NCBI GenBank assembly: GCA_028278625.1
Contig: JANQDY010000261.1
Location: forward strand, 1-64,000
Length of the DNA: 64,000 nucleotides
Source of the DNA: Thermodesulfobacteriota bacterium
GTDB lineage: Bacteria; Desulfobacterota; DSM-4660; Desulfatiglandales; Desulfatiglandaceae
Direction: 5' to 3'
Shown: piece by piece, positions 45,030 through 53,349 of the stretch
How positions within the stretch are numbered: position 1 is the stretch's first letter
How the letters are laid out: the number at the start of each line of letters is the position of its first letter
Notes under the pieces: generated by a model
Databases searched by the model: none
Told to the model about the DNA's origin: nothing
What the model saw: only the letters and a program-made list of their open reading frames with translations
Made by a program: the position numbers and the translations under genes

Positions 45030-46949
45030 TTAAAGCAGCCTTTTCATGTCCAACAGAATTTGGACGTTCCCTTTGGTTTTTGTCATGGCCAGGATATAGC
45101 TCGTGTCGATGTTCATGCCGAATGATGGTGAATCTTCAATCTCCTGGGTTTTGATTTCCGATACTTCCCGCACTGAATCGACGATGATACCCACCTCGGT
45201 AAATTCATTTTCCACGGAATGATCCAGAACAATAATGCAGGTACGATCGCCATATTCTCTGGTCTCCATTCCGAGTTTTATCCTGAGATCGATAACCGGA
45301 ATTACCGTATCCCTGAGCTGGATCACCCCTTTTACTTCGGATGATGATTGGGGGAGGCTTCGAATCGGCAGCATGCCGACGATTTCCCTGACTCTTGAGA
45401 TATCGATGCCGAATTCCTGGTTATCAAGGGAGAAAAGGAGATATTTCCCCTCAAGGCTCAACATTGTTTTTTCGGTTTTCTGGCTGCTTTCCGCGGTACG
45501 TTGCAGCAAGGAAAGCACTTCTCCGGAGGATCCGTGAAGAATCGACGGAAACTGATTCTTTGTTCTGTCTTTGAAAGCAGCTTCCGCGAATCGCAGATCA
45601 ACGAACGTTTCAAGGTCGATCAACGCGCCGATACCCATCTCCTCAAACATATACCGCTGCATGGTGTCAAGGGCTTCCAGGGACGGGAAGAGGTCACCGG
45701 TCTTAATCCCCTGATCCTCTTTTAATACGTTCTTGATAACCGGGACCTTTAATCCCAGAATCCTGTTGGGATCCAGGAAACCGACAGCGATTTCGGCCGC
45801 CTGTTCCGGGTGTTTTTCGATGAAATCACCCGCCTGCACCATCATATGGGTGAATTCATAAACCGCGTCCGTATAAGGTCCCGAGAAATCGTCACGTATG
45901 GCCAAAACGCAGCAGGGGTGATTTTCCCACATTTGGCCCGAAAGAAACTGCAGTGACGCAATACCCGATGCGATCGCCTTGGTGCCCAGCGGTTCAGCGA
46001 CCATAAAGCCGCATGCGTTTGGGTTGCTGCGAAGGAATTCGGGCATTTTGATGGGTGCCACAATTTCAAAATTGACATCAATTTCGTTGTTCCCTCCGGT
46101 CATACCCGGCTTAATGCCGATTTTGCTGAAGAACATATGCGCCAGCATATGATGGACGGACATCTTGTGCGGAATCAAGAACGTCTTATTCCTGAAAAAG
46201 TCCTGAAACGGTTTTTCGTAATTGCCCTGTGTATTTCGAACGCATATGCTCCCGGCCTTGTGCGCCAGTAATGCCAGCTTGATGGGAACGCCAAAGTTGA
46301 AAAGGTCCATGGCGATAGGCGCAAGAACACAGGCCGCATCGACAGTCCCCTTTCCAAGGGCATCCTGGACAGGGTTCCAACCGGGCATGCAAACCGTCTC
46401 CAGTTCGAAGTGGCGGGGCGACAATTGACCATTATTGATCATATGCTTTAACGCCCCTAGAACCAGATGGTCGGTTATCTGAATATGTGCCACCCGTATG
46501 CCCACTTTCCCCGTTTTGCTTAACTTGGGCGCTTTTCTTTGGACTGGTTTTTCTTCGCCGCTTATGTCGAATACCGATTCAATCTTTTTTTCCAGTTCAT
46601 CAGCGTTGAAAGGTTTCGCGATAAATGCGTTGACACCGGCATCGACGGCCTTTTTTTCCTGCTTCATGTCCCCTTCGCCCGTGGCCATGATGAAGGGAAG
46701 TTTCTTGAACCTGTCATGGGAACGAACCCATTTGAGCAGTTCATAGCCGTTTCGGACGGGCATGTTCCAGTCGCTGATGACCAGGTCAATGCCGTCTGTC
46801 ATTTCCAGTTTCGAAATTGCCTCATCGCCGTCCCCGGCTTCCAGAACATCATCGAATCCAATACTTTGAAGCGCTTTAAGTTCGATCTTCCGCATGACGG
46901 CGGCATCTTCAACCAAGAGAATTTTAAGTTTTTTGGTAGGGTTGGCCAT
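45030..46949 (-). CDS. REC - NrtA/CmpA-like ligand-binding - CheW fusion
   Basis: A 639-residue cytoplasmic protein. Receiver domain 8-130 (Asp60 in LVISDWNMP, Lys in FIAKPF). Residues about 150-455 match the substrate-binding proteins of nitrate/bicarbonate/sulfonate ABC transporters: VAEPLGTKAIASGIASLQFLSG, MWENHPCCVLAIR and ALGKGTVDAACVLAP. Residues about 500-639 are a CheW domain (FGIDISRVREIVGMLPI, IQLRDTVIPVIDLR). No signal peptide or membrane helix is present. It would sense a small anion or related ligand in the cytoplasm and feed CheA arrays directly, with phosphorylation input. The ATG at 46949 is 4 bases after cheW stops. Confidence 0.9.
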   Translation of the reverse strand: MANPTKKLKILLVEDAAVMRKIELKALQSIGFDDVLEAGDGDEAISKLEMTDGIDLVISDWNMPVRNGYELLKWVRSHDRFKKLPFIMATGEGDMKQEKKAVDAGVNAFIAKPFNADELEKKIESVFDISGEEKPVQRKAPKLSKTGKVGIRVAHIQITDHLVLGALKHMINNGQLSPRHFELETVCMPGWNPVQDALGKGTVDAACVLAPIAMDLFNFGVPIKLALLAHKAGSICVRNTQGNYEKPFQDFFRNKTFLIPHKMSVHHMLAHMFFSKIGIKPGMTGGNNEIDVNFEIVAPIKMPEFLRSNPNACGFMVAEPLGTKAIASGIASLQFLSGQMWENHPCCVLAIRDDFSGPYTDAVYEFTHMMVQAGDFIEKHPEQAAEIAVGFLDPNRILGLKVPVIKNVLKEDQGIKTGDLFPSLEALDTMQRYMFEEMGIGALIDLETFVDLRFAEAAFKDRTKNQFPSILHGSSGEVLSLLQRTAESSQKTEKTMLSLEGKYLLFSLDNQEFGIDISRVREIVGMLPIRSLPQSSSEVKGVIQLRDTVIPVIDLRIKLGMETREYGDRTCIIVLDHSVENEFTEVGIIVDSVREVSEIKTQEIEDSPSFGMNIDTSYILAMTKTKGNVQILLDMKRLL

Positions 46950-46953
46950 GACA

Positions 46954-47466
46954 TTACACCGCGCTTTCAAGGGAAGACAACTCCTCCGTGTTCAGAACCC
47001 GATCGATATCCAGCAGGATCTTGACACCACCCTCCATCTTGGCCATGCCCAGAATATACTGTGTGTCCAGATTCCCGCCGAAAGTAGGTGTATTCTCCAT
47101 GTCTTCGCCTTTTATGTTTAATACTTCGGACACGGCGTCCACAACAATCCCGATAAGTATGATTCCGGTTTGGCCTTCGATCTCCACCACGATGATGCAG
47201 GTTCTTTCCGTATAATCGAGTTCCTCCATTCCAAAGCGCAACCTCAAATCGATAACCGGGATTACCTTTCCGCGCAGGTTGATGACGCCCTTGACAAATT
47301 CAGGCGTTTTCGGGACGGAAGTAATGGGCATCATGCCGATGATTTCCTTGATCTTTAAAATTCCAATGCCATACTCTTCCTCCGCCAACGTAAAGGTAAG
47401 ATACTTCCCTTCTCTCTCCGTCAAGGATTTGGCTACCTGCCCTTCAGATGTCTGTAAATTTTCCAT
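46954..47466 (-). CDS. cheW: CheW chemotaxis coupling protein
   Basis: A 170-residue CheW: EEEYGIGILKIKEIIGMMPI, GVINLRGKVIPVIDLRLRFG, and closing strand GGVKILLDIDRVL. It is closely similar to the CheW domain of the downstream fusion (same IDTSYIL/LDTQYILGM ending), suggesting duplication. GGGAGG lies 8 bases before the ATG. A possible promoter lies upstream. Confidence 0.92.
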   Translation of the reverse strand: MENLQTSEGQVAKSLTEREGKYLTFTLAEEEYGIGILKIKEIIGMMPITSVPKTPEFVKGVINLRGKVIPVIDLRLRFGMEELDYTERTCIIVVEIEGQTGIILIGIVVDAVSEVLNIKGEDMENTPTFGGNLDTQYILGMAKMEGGVKILLDIDRVLNTEELSSLESAV

Positions 47467-47532
47467 TGTTGATCCTGCCTCCCTTTTTTAATAGTTCCCG
47501 ATTTAATTAATCTTACACCATATATAATAAAA

Positions 47533-47561
47533 ATAGCTTATCCAACCTTAGAAAACGATTG
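47533..47561 (-). promoter_or_regulatory. Possible sigma-70 promoter for cheW
   Basis: On the minus strand TTGCCA is followed by about 17 bases and GATAAG, a fair -35 with a moderate -10. The AT-rich sequence downstream would be the leader. Confidence 0.28.
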
Positions 47562-47625
47562 GCAAGATGCTTTAAATAAAATCATTGCAACGGCGGCTTC
47601 TCTATTTTGCTAATGGAGGAGTAAT

Positions 47626-47909
47626 ATGCAAATCTCAAGCCATATCACCCTTGTGGTATTGGGGGGGGTAAGAATTCTATGGCATTTCGAGAAAAAACAT
47701 CCTAAAGAGAGCCGTTCTTTCCCTACATCCGGGGGCCTGCACTCGATCCGGATCATAGTGCTCAAAGGTTCATCACTCCCTTTTTGGCATATATCTTGAA
47801 GAAGCTTCTAAGCGGCGGCTCAGAAAGGGAATTCAGTCAAATTTATGACGCCTGGGACGTGAAGAACGTGAACTGTATGGACTGTCAACATGACCGAAAA
47901 AGGATGTGA
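47626..47909 (+). pseudogene. Frameshifted or decayed small gene
   Basis: An ATG at 47626 with GGAGG seven bases upstream opens a frame that reads coding-like (MQISSHITLVVLGG...). After about 30 codons the coding-like sequence continues in another frame (PALDPDHSAQRFITPFLAYI, then EREFSQIYDAWDVKN) to a TGA at 47907. The two halves would make about 95 residues. An 8-G run lies inside the first half. The product, ending in CMDCQHDRKRM, is not recognised. It may be a real gene with a sequencing or natural frameshift. Confidence 0.35.
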
Positions 47910-47934
47910 GCCGTATTGATTGGGGAATGATTTT

Positions 47935-48549
47935 ATGAGCATTAAACAACCGTTGGCACTGATTTTAGCAATGATAAGCCTGTTTTTCATATTGTCCTGT
48001 TCCTATCAAAGATCTTTGTCACTACCGTCGGTGGGACTTCCAGAAAACGTCTTTTTAGCCCCCGAGAAAAACATCTATTATGGGGCAAAAGTCGCCGTCT
48101 TTTCATTCGGAGAACCGGTCAATGCGCCGGGTCAGGGAAAAAGAGCCGCCCGTTTTCTTTGCCAGGAATTGGAACAGGCAGGGATTTTCAGAGCGGTTAT
48201 CCTGCAACCGGATATCCTGAATATGACCATGAGCAATTTGATTGATGCCGCTCGAAACAAAGGGTACGACCTGCTGATCGTGGGAGATCTGATTTACGCT
48301 TTTCCCGGCAGCGATCTGGAACCCTCCGAAGTTACGGAAGAAATACGAATTATCAGAATCAGGGGGGGCAGGCCGTCAACCCTTTGGTATGCGAGAGCCA
48401 CCGAGGTTGTCAAGCCCGCCCTTTTCAATGATTACATTTTGGCCCGGGGAAGGGGTGCGCCGGCACCCACCACCGAGGTATTAATGCAACGAAACGCCCG
48501 GAAATTTTGCAATATGATAACGGAATCGCCCGGAGAAACCGGTCAATAA
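47935..48549 (+). CDS. Predicted lipoprotein of FlgO neighbourhood
   Basis: A 204-residue lipoprotein with signal and lipobox ILSC (Cys22). The body alternates strands and helices (KVAVFSFGEPVNAPGQGKRA, YDLLIVGDLIYAFPGSDLEP) like a TolB-N/FlgO-type alpha-beta fold used by outer-membrane-associated periplasmic proteins. The exact family is not recognised. The ATG at 47935 has GGGGA 9 bases upstream; an earlier TTG at 47920 is unlikely. An FlgO-like gene follows after 84 bases. Confidence 0.68.
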   Translation: MSIKQPLALILAMISLFFILSCSYQRSLSLPSVGLPENVFLAPEKNIYYGAKVAVFSFGEPVNAPGQGKRAARFLCQELEQAGIFRAVILQPDILNMTMSNLIDAARNKGYDLLIVGDLIYAFPGSDLEPSEVTEEIRIIRIRGGRPSTLWYARATEVVKPALFNDYILARGRGAPAPTTEVLMQRNARKFCNMITESPGETGQ

Positions 48550-48633
48550 GCACCTGATTCGATGGCATGACCGGCCATCCGGTCTCAAAAAGAGGCTGGC
48601 AATGGGGATTCGGTTCATTAGAGGATGAGTGTC

Positions 48634-49278
48634 ATGAAAAGAGACGATAATCAAAAAAATCAAAATCTTAACCCGAAATACCCATATTATTTCCGCGGAT
48701 CGTTTTTTGGGGGTAAGCGTCTCAGCATCTTTTTTTGGATTCCCTTTCTGATTGTAAGCGTGACGGCCTGTGTCCAAAATCAGAATAAGAATGCAAGGGG
48801 AGAAAACGCAATGGTACTGTCAAACCCACAGCCCTATTCCAGCATTCTTGAGTCCAGTTACGTTGCTGCCGAAAATCTCGGAGAGGGTTTACGTTTCAGG
48901 GATTTCGGGTTTGACAGGCCAATCTTGGTTGCAAGCTTCGTCAATATTGACGATTTGGATCAGTCTTCAACCCTGGGTCGAATCATATCGGAACAGGTGG
49001 CAAGTCGCTTGGCCCAACAGGGTTTCAAGATCATTGAGACAAAGCTGCGCCAGGGATCTATTTTTGTCCAAAAAGGAAAGGGTGAATTCCTCTTGTCCCG
49101 TGATCTGCTGAATCTCAGTTCCAACCAGGGCGCACAGGCGGTTCTGGTGGGGACCTATGCGGTTTCAAGGCACTTCATTTTCATTTCTTCACGCATTGTT
49201 CGCACCGAAGACAGTTCCGTAATTGCTGGATATGATTATGAACTCCTCCAGGACAAGACCACCCGGTCAATGCTCTGA
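48634..49278 (+). CDS. FlgO-family lipoprotein
   Basis: A 214-residue lipoprotein with an unusually long charged N-region before the hydrophobic stretch and lipobox VTAC. The FlgO-like domain occupies about 70-205: SFVNIDDLDQSSTLGRII, SEQVASRLAQQGFKIIETKL, GEFLLSRDL and AVLVGTYAVSRHFIFIS. It is clearly paralogous to the protein at 39823 but lacks that protein's peptidoglycan-binding tail. The ATG at 48634 is preferred since GAGG lies 9 bases upstream; an earlier ATG at 48625 is too close to the site. Confidence 0.82.
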   Translation: MKRDDNQKNQNLNPKYPYYFRGSFFGGKRLSIFFWIPFLIVSVTACVQNQNKNARGENAMVLSNPQPYSSILESSYVAAENLGEGLRFRDFGFDRPILVASFVNIDDLDQSSTLGRIISEQVASRLAQQGFKIIETKLRQGSIFVQKGKGEFLLSRDLLNLSSNQGAQAVLVGTYAVSRHFIFISSRIVRTEDSSVIAGYDYELLQDKTTRSML

Positions 49279-49338
49279 CATGGTTTTATGTTGCCATTAC
49301 CGCTTTATTAAAGATCCTGAAAAAGCGAACATACGCAT

Positions 49339-50496
49339 ATGGAAAAAGAGGGCAAAAAATTCACCTTTGGAATCGGTTCTTTATTGAGAAAAGCATCTTT
49401 TTGGGTGGTGTTGCTGCTTTGCTCTATGGCCACATCCTGTGCTTCACCCCAAAAACCCGTTTCGCCTCAAACGATGGCCTGGCCATCCCGTGAGCCTCTC
49501 AAGGTGGCACTCGCCCCCAAACCGATTCTGATTCAACGGATTCAACTCCTTGAAAGTTATTTAAAAAAAGACGGCATATCACCGGAGGATCGAGAAGCTG
49601 CATCAAAAGTCCTCAAAGCTTATCGAGCAGTGTTGATTGCTGCCCCAAAGGCTTTATCTTTGGAAGATCGGGAAAAACTGATTCAGCAGCTCTTCAGCTC
49701 TTTACGGTACATTGAAGAGATCCACTTTGGAGAACAGGGGGCCAGGAGGGTTGATCTACTGGAAGATGTCATATACATCGGAGAATTCCATCAGCCACCC
49801 GAAAAGAAAGCGGTAAGCAGACCGAAAGAGACTGCTTTTAAGGGTGAGTCGACCGTTCAGATGCCAACGGAAGCGGAAAAGGCAATTGCCAAACCGTTAC
49901 GGCAGGGTGTTTCAGGAGATGAGGAGGGGTTCCCGAATAGAGGGAGTATTGATTTGAATTCGCTTCTTCAAGAAGCTGATGCGTTGGTTCAGGCTCGTAG
50001 ATATGAAGAAGCGATTCGTCTTTTGTCCATGGCGCAAGAAAAGGCCACGGCGGGTCCTGAAAGGGAAATCATTCATAGGACCCGGCAGTATATCAACAGG
50101 GAAAAAGAGGAAGCCTCAAAAACTCCCGAAAAGGTCAACCAGCCGGATGAAGGAAAGGTCCGGGAAGAAGCAAAAAACCTGCTGGAGCAGGAAAAATATG
50201 AAGAGGCGATCAACCGTCTCCATGCCGCAGAAGACTCTCCGGATGATAATGGAGAACATCTTGCGCGCTTAAAAGAGAACGCTGTCAATGGATTGATAGA
50301 CCGGGAACGGAATCGTGCGGCCAAATTCTTCTTGAAATCAAAGAAAACCGATGACCCAACGGAGAAGCGGGAGGCATTGAGTATTTCCAGGGACATTTTG
50401 ACGGATCTGATCCTCAGTTATCCCAATGCATCCAAGATAGAAAAAGTGAAACAGCATCTTGAGGTCGTTGAAAAAGCTTTGGCCGAACTTAAATGA
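49339..50496 (+). CDS. Helical lipoprotein, paralogue of the PBP-linked lipoprotein
   Basis: A 385-residue lipoprotein (lipobox ATSC, about Cys36). The N-terminal helical region (LLESYLKKDGISPEDREAA) resembles the same region of the protein at 6007-7368, and the last 75 residues (GLIDRERNRAAKFFLKSKK, then ILTDLILSYPNASK) clearly do. Between them is a TPR-like stretch (ADALVQARRYEEAIRLL, LLEQEKYEEAINRL). The two form a small paralogous family in this genome. Its place next to FlgO-like lipoproteins suggests an envelope function. No catalytic motif is seen. Confidence 0.68.
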   Translation: MEKEGKKFTFGIGSLLRKASFWVVLLLCSMATSCASPQKPVSPQTMAWPSREPLKVALAPKPILIQRIQLLESYLKKDGISPEDREAASKVLKAYRAVLIAAPKALSLEDREKLIQQLFSSLRYIEEIHFGEQGARRVDLLEDVIYIGEFHQPPEKKAVSRPKETAFKGESTVQMPTEAEKAIAKPLRQGVSGDEEGFPNRGSIDLNSLLQEADALVQARRYEEAIRLLSMAQEKATAGPEREIIHRTRQYINREKEEASKTPEKVNQPDEGKVREEAKNLLEQEKYEEAINRLHAAEDSPDDNGEHLARLKENAVNGLIDRERNRAAKFFLKSKKTDDPTEKREALSISRDILTDLILSYPNASKIEKVKQHLEVVEKALAELK

Positions 50497-50620
50497 GTAT
50501 ATTTTTTCGTTATCCATGCTGTAAAATTGATCATTGGGGTTTCGATGGGGGCCTTTCAGTTCTGGCACCCATCTTTGCCCTTTGCATTGGCCCAAAAGAA
50601 AGGGTTTTTTCATAAGCCAA

Positions 50621-51568
50621 ATGAGAAATCCGCTAAAAGAGCTAAAACGAAAGAACATGGTGGATATATCAGGGGAGATCCAGTCTTATGAAGCTTATGA
50701 CGTTTATGTATTTGATCCGAGATCCTATAATTTTGTCCTTTACAAGCCAAAGGGCAGATCCATTGACACAATCCGTATCCTGAACGAGACCTTGCCGGAA
50801 ACACTCTATGTTTCCATATCCGATAAAACCCACTACATCACTTCAAAACAGAAACGGTATAATAAGAAGCTCAAATATTTTTTAAAAAGGAATCCCCGTG
50901 AATCTAAGAGGCTTTTGTCGCGGGTGCTGGATATCTCTGCCGCAAGCCCCGAACCGGAAGTCTTTGACGAAATGAAAGAAACCATTGATTTGGTTTTAGA
51001 GGAGTATCTGGCGGATTCAAATGTGGTAAAACGCCTGATCGAGGTGACCACAAAGGATTTTTCCACATCGGTACACTCCGTTAATGTGATGCTGTACTGC
51101 TTGAGTTATGCCCGTGAATGCGGATTTTCTTATTACGATTTGAAGATTTTCGGCCTTATGGGATTGTTGCACGACGTGGGAAAAGTCAAATTGCCCAACA
51201 ATATCCTGACGGCACCCCGTAAGTTGACCGAAGAAGAGTATGAAGAAGTCAAGAACCACTCTCTTTACGGTTGGAAGATTCTGCGGCAGAGCAAATTGAA
51301 TACGAGAATTCAGGTTTCAGCACTTCAGCATCACGAGAGATCCGACGGCTCCGGGTATCCCAATCAGCTTAGATCAAGAAAGATCGTGCCGGAGGCAAAG
51401 GCTTTGGCCATTGCGGACGTCTATGAGGCGCTTACCAACTGGCGACCTTATAAGGCGCCGGTACCGCCCTTGCAAGCCCTGAAGATCATCAAAAAAGATG
51501 TATTGAATAACAAAATGGACGAGAGGGTGTTCATCGAGTTTGCCAAAAGCCTTGTGGGAGACAAATGA
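50621..51568 (+). CDS. HD-GYP domain c-di-GMP phosphodiesterase
   Basis: A 315-residue cytoplasmic protein. An N-terminal region (about 1-110; YVFDPRSYNFVLYKPKG) precedes an HD-GYP domain (about 120-310) with the metal motif LLHDVGKVKLP, the later HHERSDGSGYP and IADVYEAL. All residues of the HD-GYP signature are visible, so hydrolysis of c-di-GMP is expected. The start is uncertain: ATG at 50621 and at 50657 both lack a good ribosome site. A sigma-54-like sequence just upstream has one extra spacer base. Confidence 0.88.
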   Translation: MRNPLKELKRKNMVDISGEIQSYEAYDVYVFDPRSYNFVLYKPKGRSIDTIRILNETLPETLYVSISDKTHYITSKQKRYNKKLKYFLKRNPRESKRLLSRVLDISAASPEPEVFDEMKETIDLVLEEYLADSNVVKRLIEVTTKDFSTSVHSVNVMLYCLSYARECGFSYYDLKIFGLMGLLHDVGKVKLPNNILTAPRKLTEEEYEEVKNHSLYGWKILRQSKLNTRIQVSALQHHERSDGSGYPNQLRSRKIVPEAKALAIADVYEALTNWRPYKAPVPPLQALKIIKKDVLNNKMDERVFIEFAKSLVGDK

Positions 51569-51639
51569 GCCCTTCAATTTCCATGGGGTGCATGATTTAG
51601 AGAACGGTCAAAAAGAATGCCAAACCAATCCAGTGGAAA

Positions 51640-52383
51640 TCAGCGGCGCATTTTTCCCGTTGCCATCCTTTTGTTGTGAAGTCGATGCTTTTGCACCATG
51701 ATTTCGACAAGTTCGGAATGAAGGATGTTTTGTCGCACAAAGTACTCTCCGATGGGATATTTGAGGTTCCGCTGTTTACCCAAAAGGGCCATCAGTTGGA
51801 AACGGTTCAAGTAGCCCATGAGGAGGGCGCGCTCACCGAATTTTTCCTTCATTCCCTTCCATTGAAGGATCTCTTGGACATCCCTGTCGCTGAGCATATT
51901 CCACTTAAGAGCAATTTCACCGATGCGCGGACGATGCTTTCTCTGCCAGACGATGGCATCGATTAAGGATTGCCATGAAATGAGGCCGGAATAATAGAGG
52001 AATTGGCCAATCAGCAACTTTCGCTTGGGAATACTTTTCGTGTTTATTGGCCGTGAGAAGTCATGTTTTTTCTGAGCCCTTTTCTTATGATGGGGGGCCG
52101 ATTCAGTTGCGTCGTTTTGGATAAGAAACGGGGCCTTGCCACCAACCAGAGGGCGCAGTTTATGATATGCTGAGGTGACCTCTATAAAGAGATCATTCAT
52201 ATGCCGCTTCTCTTTTTGAAAAGCATTTGAAAGATCCGGGTGTGTTTCCAGCGCTTTCCTTCGGAATGCGGATCGAAGGCCGTCTGGCTGAAGATATTTC
52301 AGGAAGTCGACGGAGATTTCGACTTCCGGGCCGAAAAGAACTCTGCAGGCTTCGGACACTTCAGGCATTGATAAGATGTTCAA
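51640..52383 (-). CDS. J-domain/MshEN-like protein
   Basis: A 247-residue protein. Residues about 25-80 form a J domain with HPD at 48-50, the motif that stimulates DnaK ATPase. Residues about 120-235 (LLIGQFLYYSGLISWQSL, IGEIALKWNMLSDRDVQEIL) resemble the MshEN/GspE-N helix-turn modules that bind c-di-GMP in some ATPases; the key residues cannot be confirmed by eye. The TTG start at 52383 has GGAGG seven bases upstream. It has its own promoter and lies after a second J-domain gene. Confidence 0.68.
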   Translation of the reverse strand: MNILSMPEVSEACRVLFGPEVEISVDFLKYLQPDGLRSAFRRKALETHPDLSNAFQKEKRHMNDLFIEVTSAYHKLRPLVGGKAPFLIQNDATESAPHHKKRAQKKHDFSRPINTKSIPKRKLLIGQFLYYSGLISWQSLIDAIVWQRKHRPRIGEIALKWNMLSDRDVQEILQWKGMKEKFGERALLMGYLNRFQLMALLGKQRNLKYPIGEYFVRQNILHSELVEIMVQKHRLHNKRMATGKMRR

Positions 52384-52412
52384 GTCTTAACCTCCAAATT
52401 TCCCTTTCCGGC

Positions 52413-52442
52413 ATTCTATGTGCTATATTGTGCTTGTGTCAA
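52413..52442 (-). promoter_or_regulatory. Sigma-70 promoter of J-domain/MshEN-like gene
   Basis: On the minus strand TTGACA (perfect) and TAGAAT (five of six) are 18 bases apart, about 30 bases from the start codon region and ribosome site GGAGG. Confidence 0.55.
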
Positions 52443-52463
52443 GAGTAAATCAATATCTTGTGT

Positions 52464-53057
52464 TTAGCACGGTTTGTTTTTGCTGCTTGCCTTCCCATTC
52501 TTCGCCCTCTGTTTTCTCGATTGCGCCACCTCGTCCATGATTTCAGAAAAACGTTTTCGTTTCACGTTTCCGTGATTTCCGGCACCGGAAGACCCGTACT
52601 GGTTCATGTTCTGTCTATTCCTCGGGCCCACGGGTTTCTTTTTTAGGGTGTAATTTGAAAACATCAATTCACTGTAAAAGGGTTTTAGACGCCCGTTTTT
52701 CAAGAGGGCCCCAAGAACGGAAAACGGGATTTCAAGGAGTTGTCTGATGAAAAGGCCGGTCCTTTTTTTGAGACCGTGCCGAGAGAAAGCGCCAATCTCA
52801 CCGCTTGCGTCGGTATGGGGTTTGTGATCCTTCTCCAAGTATCTTTTGATTTCACCATAGGCGATGTTGATCTCTTTCAGTTTTTCGTTGGCTTTGGCAC
52901 GAAGCCTCGAATTGCCTGCGAAACGGTCTGGATGCCAAACTCTGACCATATCTTTATAAGCTTTCCTGACGTCGGAGAGGGAGGCGCCGCTTTCCAATTC
53001 AAGGGTTCTATAGCTCTTGATGATGTCCATCTGTCTCTTGTGCGGTTTCGGTGACAT
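52464..53057 (-). CDS. DnaJ-domain protein
   Basis: A 197-residue protein. The J domain (about 12-75) has LSDVRKAYKDMVRVWHPDRF with HPD at 42-44. The rest is basic and Ser/Lys rich with no Gly/Phe or zinc region, so it is a specialised co-chaperone rather than DnaJ itself. It overlaps the FlhX gene by 50 bases; an ATG at 53030 may be the true start. It lies in a minus-strand flagellar set with FlhX, FliL and RlpA-like genes. Confidence 0.8.
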   Translation of the reverse strand: MSPKPHKRQMDIIKSYRTLELESGASLSDVRKAYKDMVRVWHPDRFAGNSRLRAKANEKLKEINIAYGEIKRYLEKDHKPHTDASGEIGAFSRHGLKKRTGLFIRQLLEIPFSVLGALLKNGRLKPFYSELMFSNYTLKKKPVGPRNRQNMNQYGSSGAGNHGNVKRKRFSEIMDEVAQSRKQRAKNGKASSKNKPC

Positions 53058-53340
53058 CGGATTGATTTAACGGGTCGAGTGGAAACCTATGATTGATATC
53101 GTAGATGAATACGAGAACTTCGGCGACGGCCCGGTACAACTCATCGGGGATTTCAGTGTCGAGATCGAGTACCGCCAGTGTTTCAACCAGATCTTTATCC
53201 GGATAGATTGTCACACCGCTTTTTCTGGCGACGGAGACGATCTGATCGGCAATAGCCCCTCTTCCCTTGGCAACGACGGCGGGAGCTTCGTCCACCTTCT
53301 TGTCGTATTTAATAGCAACCGCTTTTTTGAGTTCTTTCAT
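53008..53340 (-). CDS. flhX: FlhX (FlhB C-terminal-domain-like) export protein
   Basis: A 110-residue cytoplasmic protein resembling the isolated C-terminal domain of the export-gate protein FlhB (AVAIKYD at the start, APAVVAKGRGAIADQIV, IPDELYRAVAEVLVFIYDI). Free-standing copies (FlhX, YlqH) occur beside fliK-type genes in many bacteria and can affect export-substrate switching. The autocleavage NPTH loop is absent, as expected for FlhX. Overlaps the DnaJ gene. Confidence 0.88.
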   Translation of the reverse strand: MKELKKAVAIKYDKKVDEAPAVVAKGRGAIADQIVSVARKSGVTIYPDKDLVETLAVLDLDTEIPDELYRAVAEVLVFIYDINHRFPLDPLNQSDVTETAQETDGHHQEL

Positions 53341-53349
53341 ATTGCCGCC

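Larger units (their letters stand above)
47467..47934. other. Divergent intergenic region with broken small gene
   Basis: About 470 bases between cheW and a lipoprotein gene. The left part holds AT-rich cheW promoter sequence (see next entry); the middle holds the frameshifted small gene at 47626-47909. Confidence 0.45.

Noticed and set aside
47660..47672. Run of eight G residues as a possible phase-variation tract
   Set aside because: It lies in a decayed small frame, not in an intact gene; a single short G-run is weak evidence.
47786..47801. TGGCATATATCTTGAA, resembling the sigma-54 element at 22170
   Set aside because: The invariant -12 GC is GA here, so it is unlikely to function.
50563..50579. 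TGGCACCCATCTTTGCC before the HD-GYP gene
   Set aside because: It has an 11-base instead of a 10-base spacing between GG and GC; sigma-54 tolerates this poorly. Kept only as a note.
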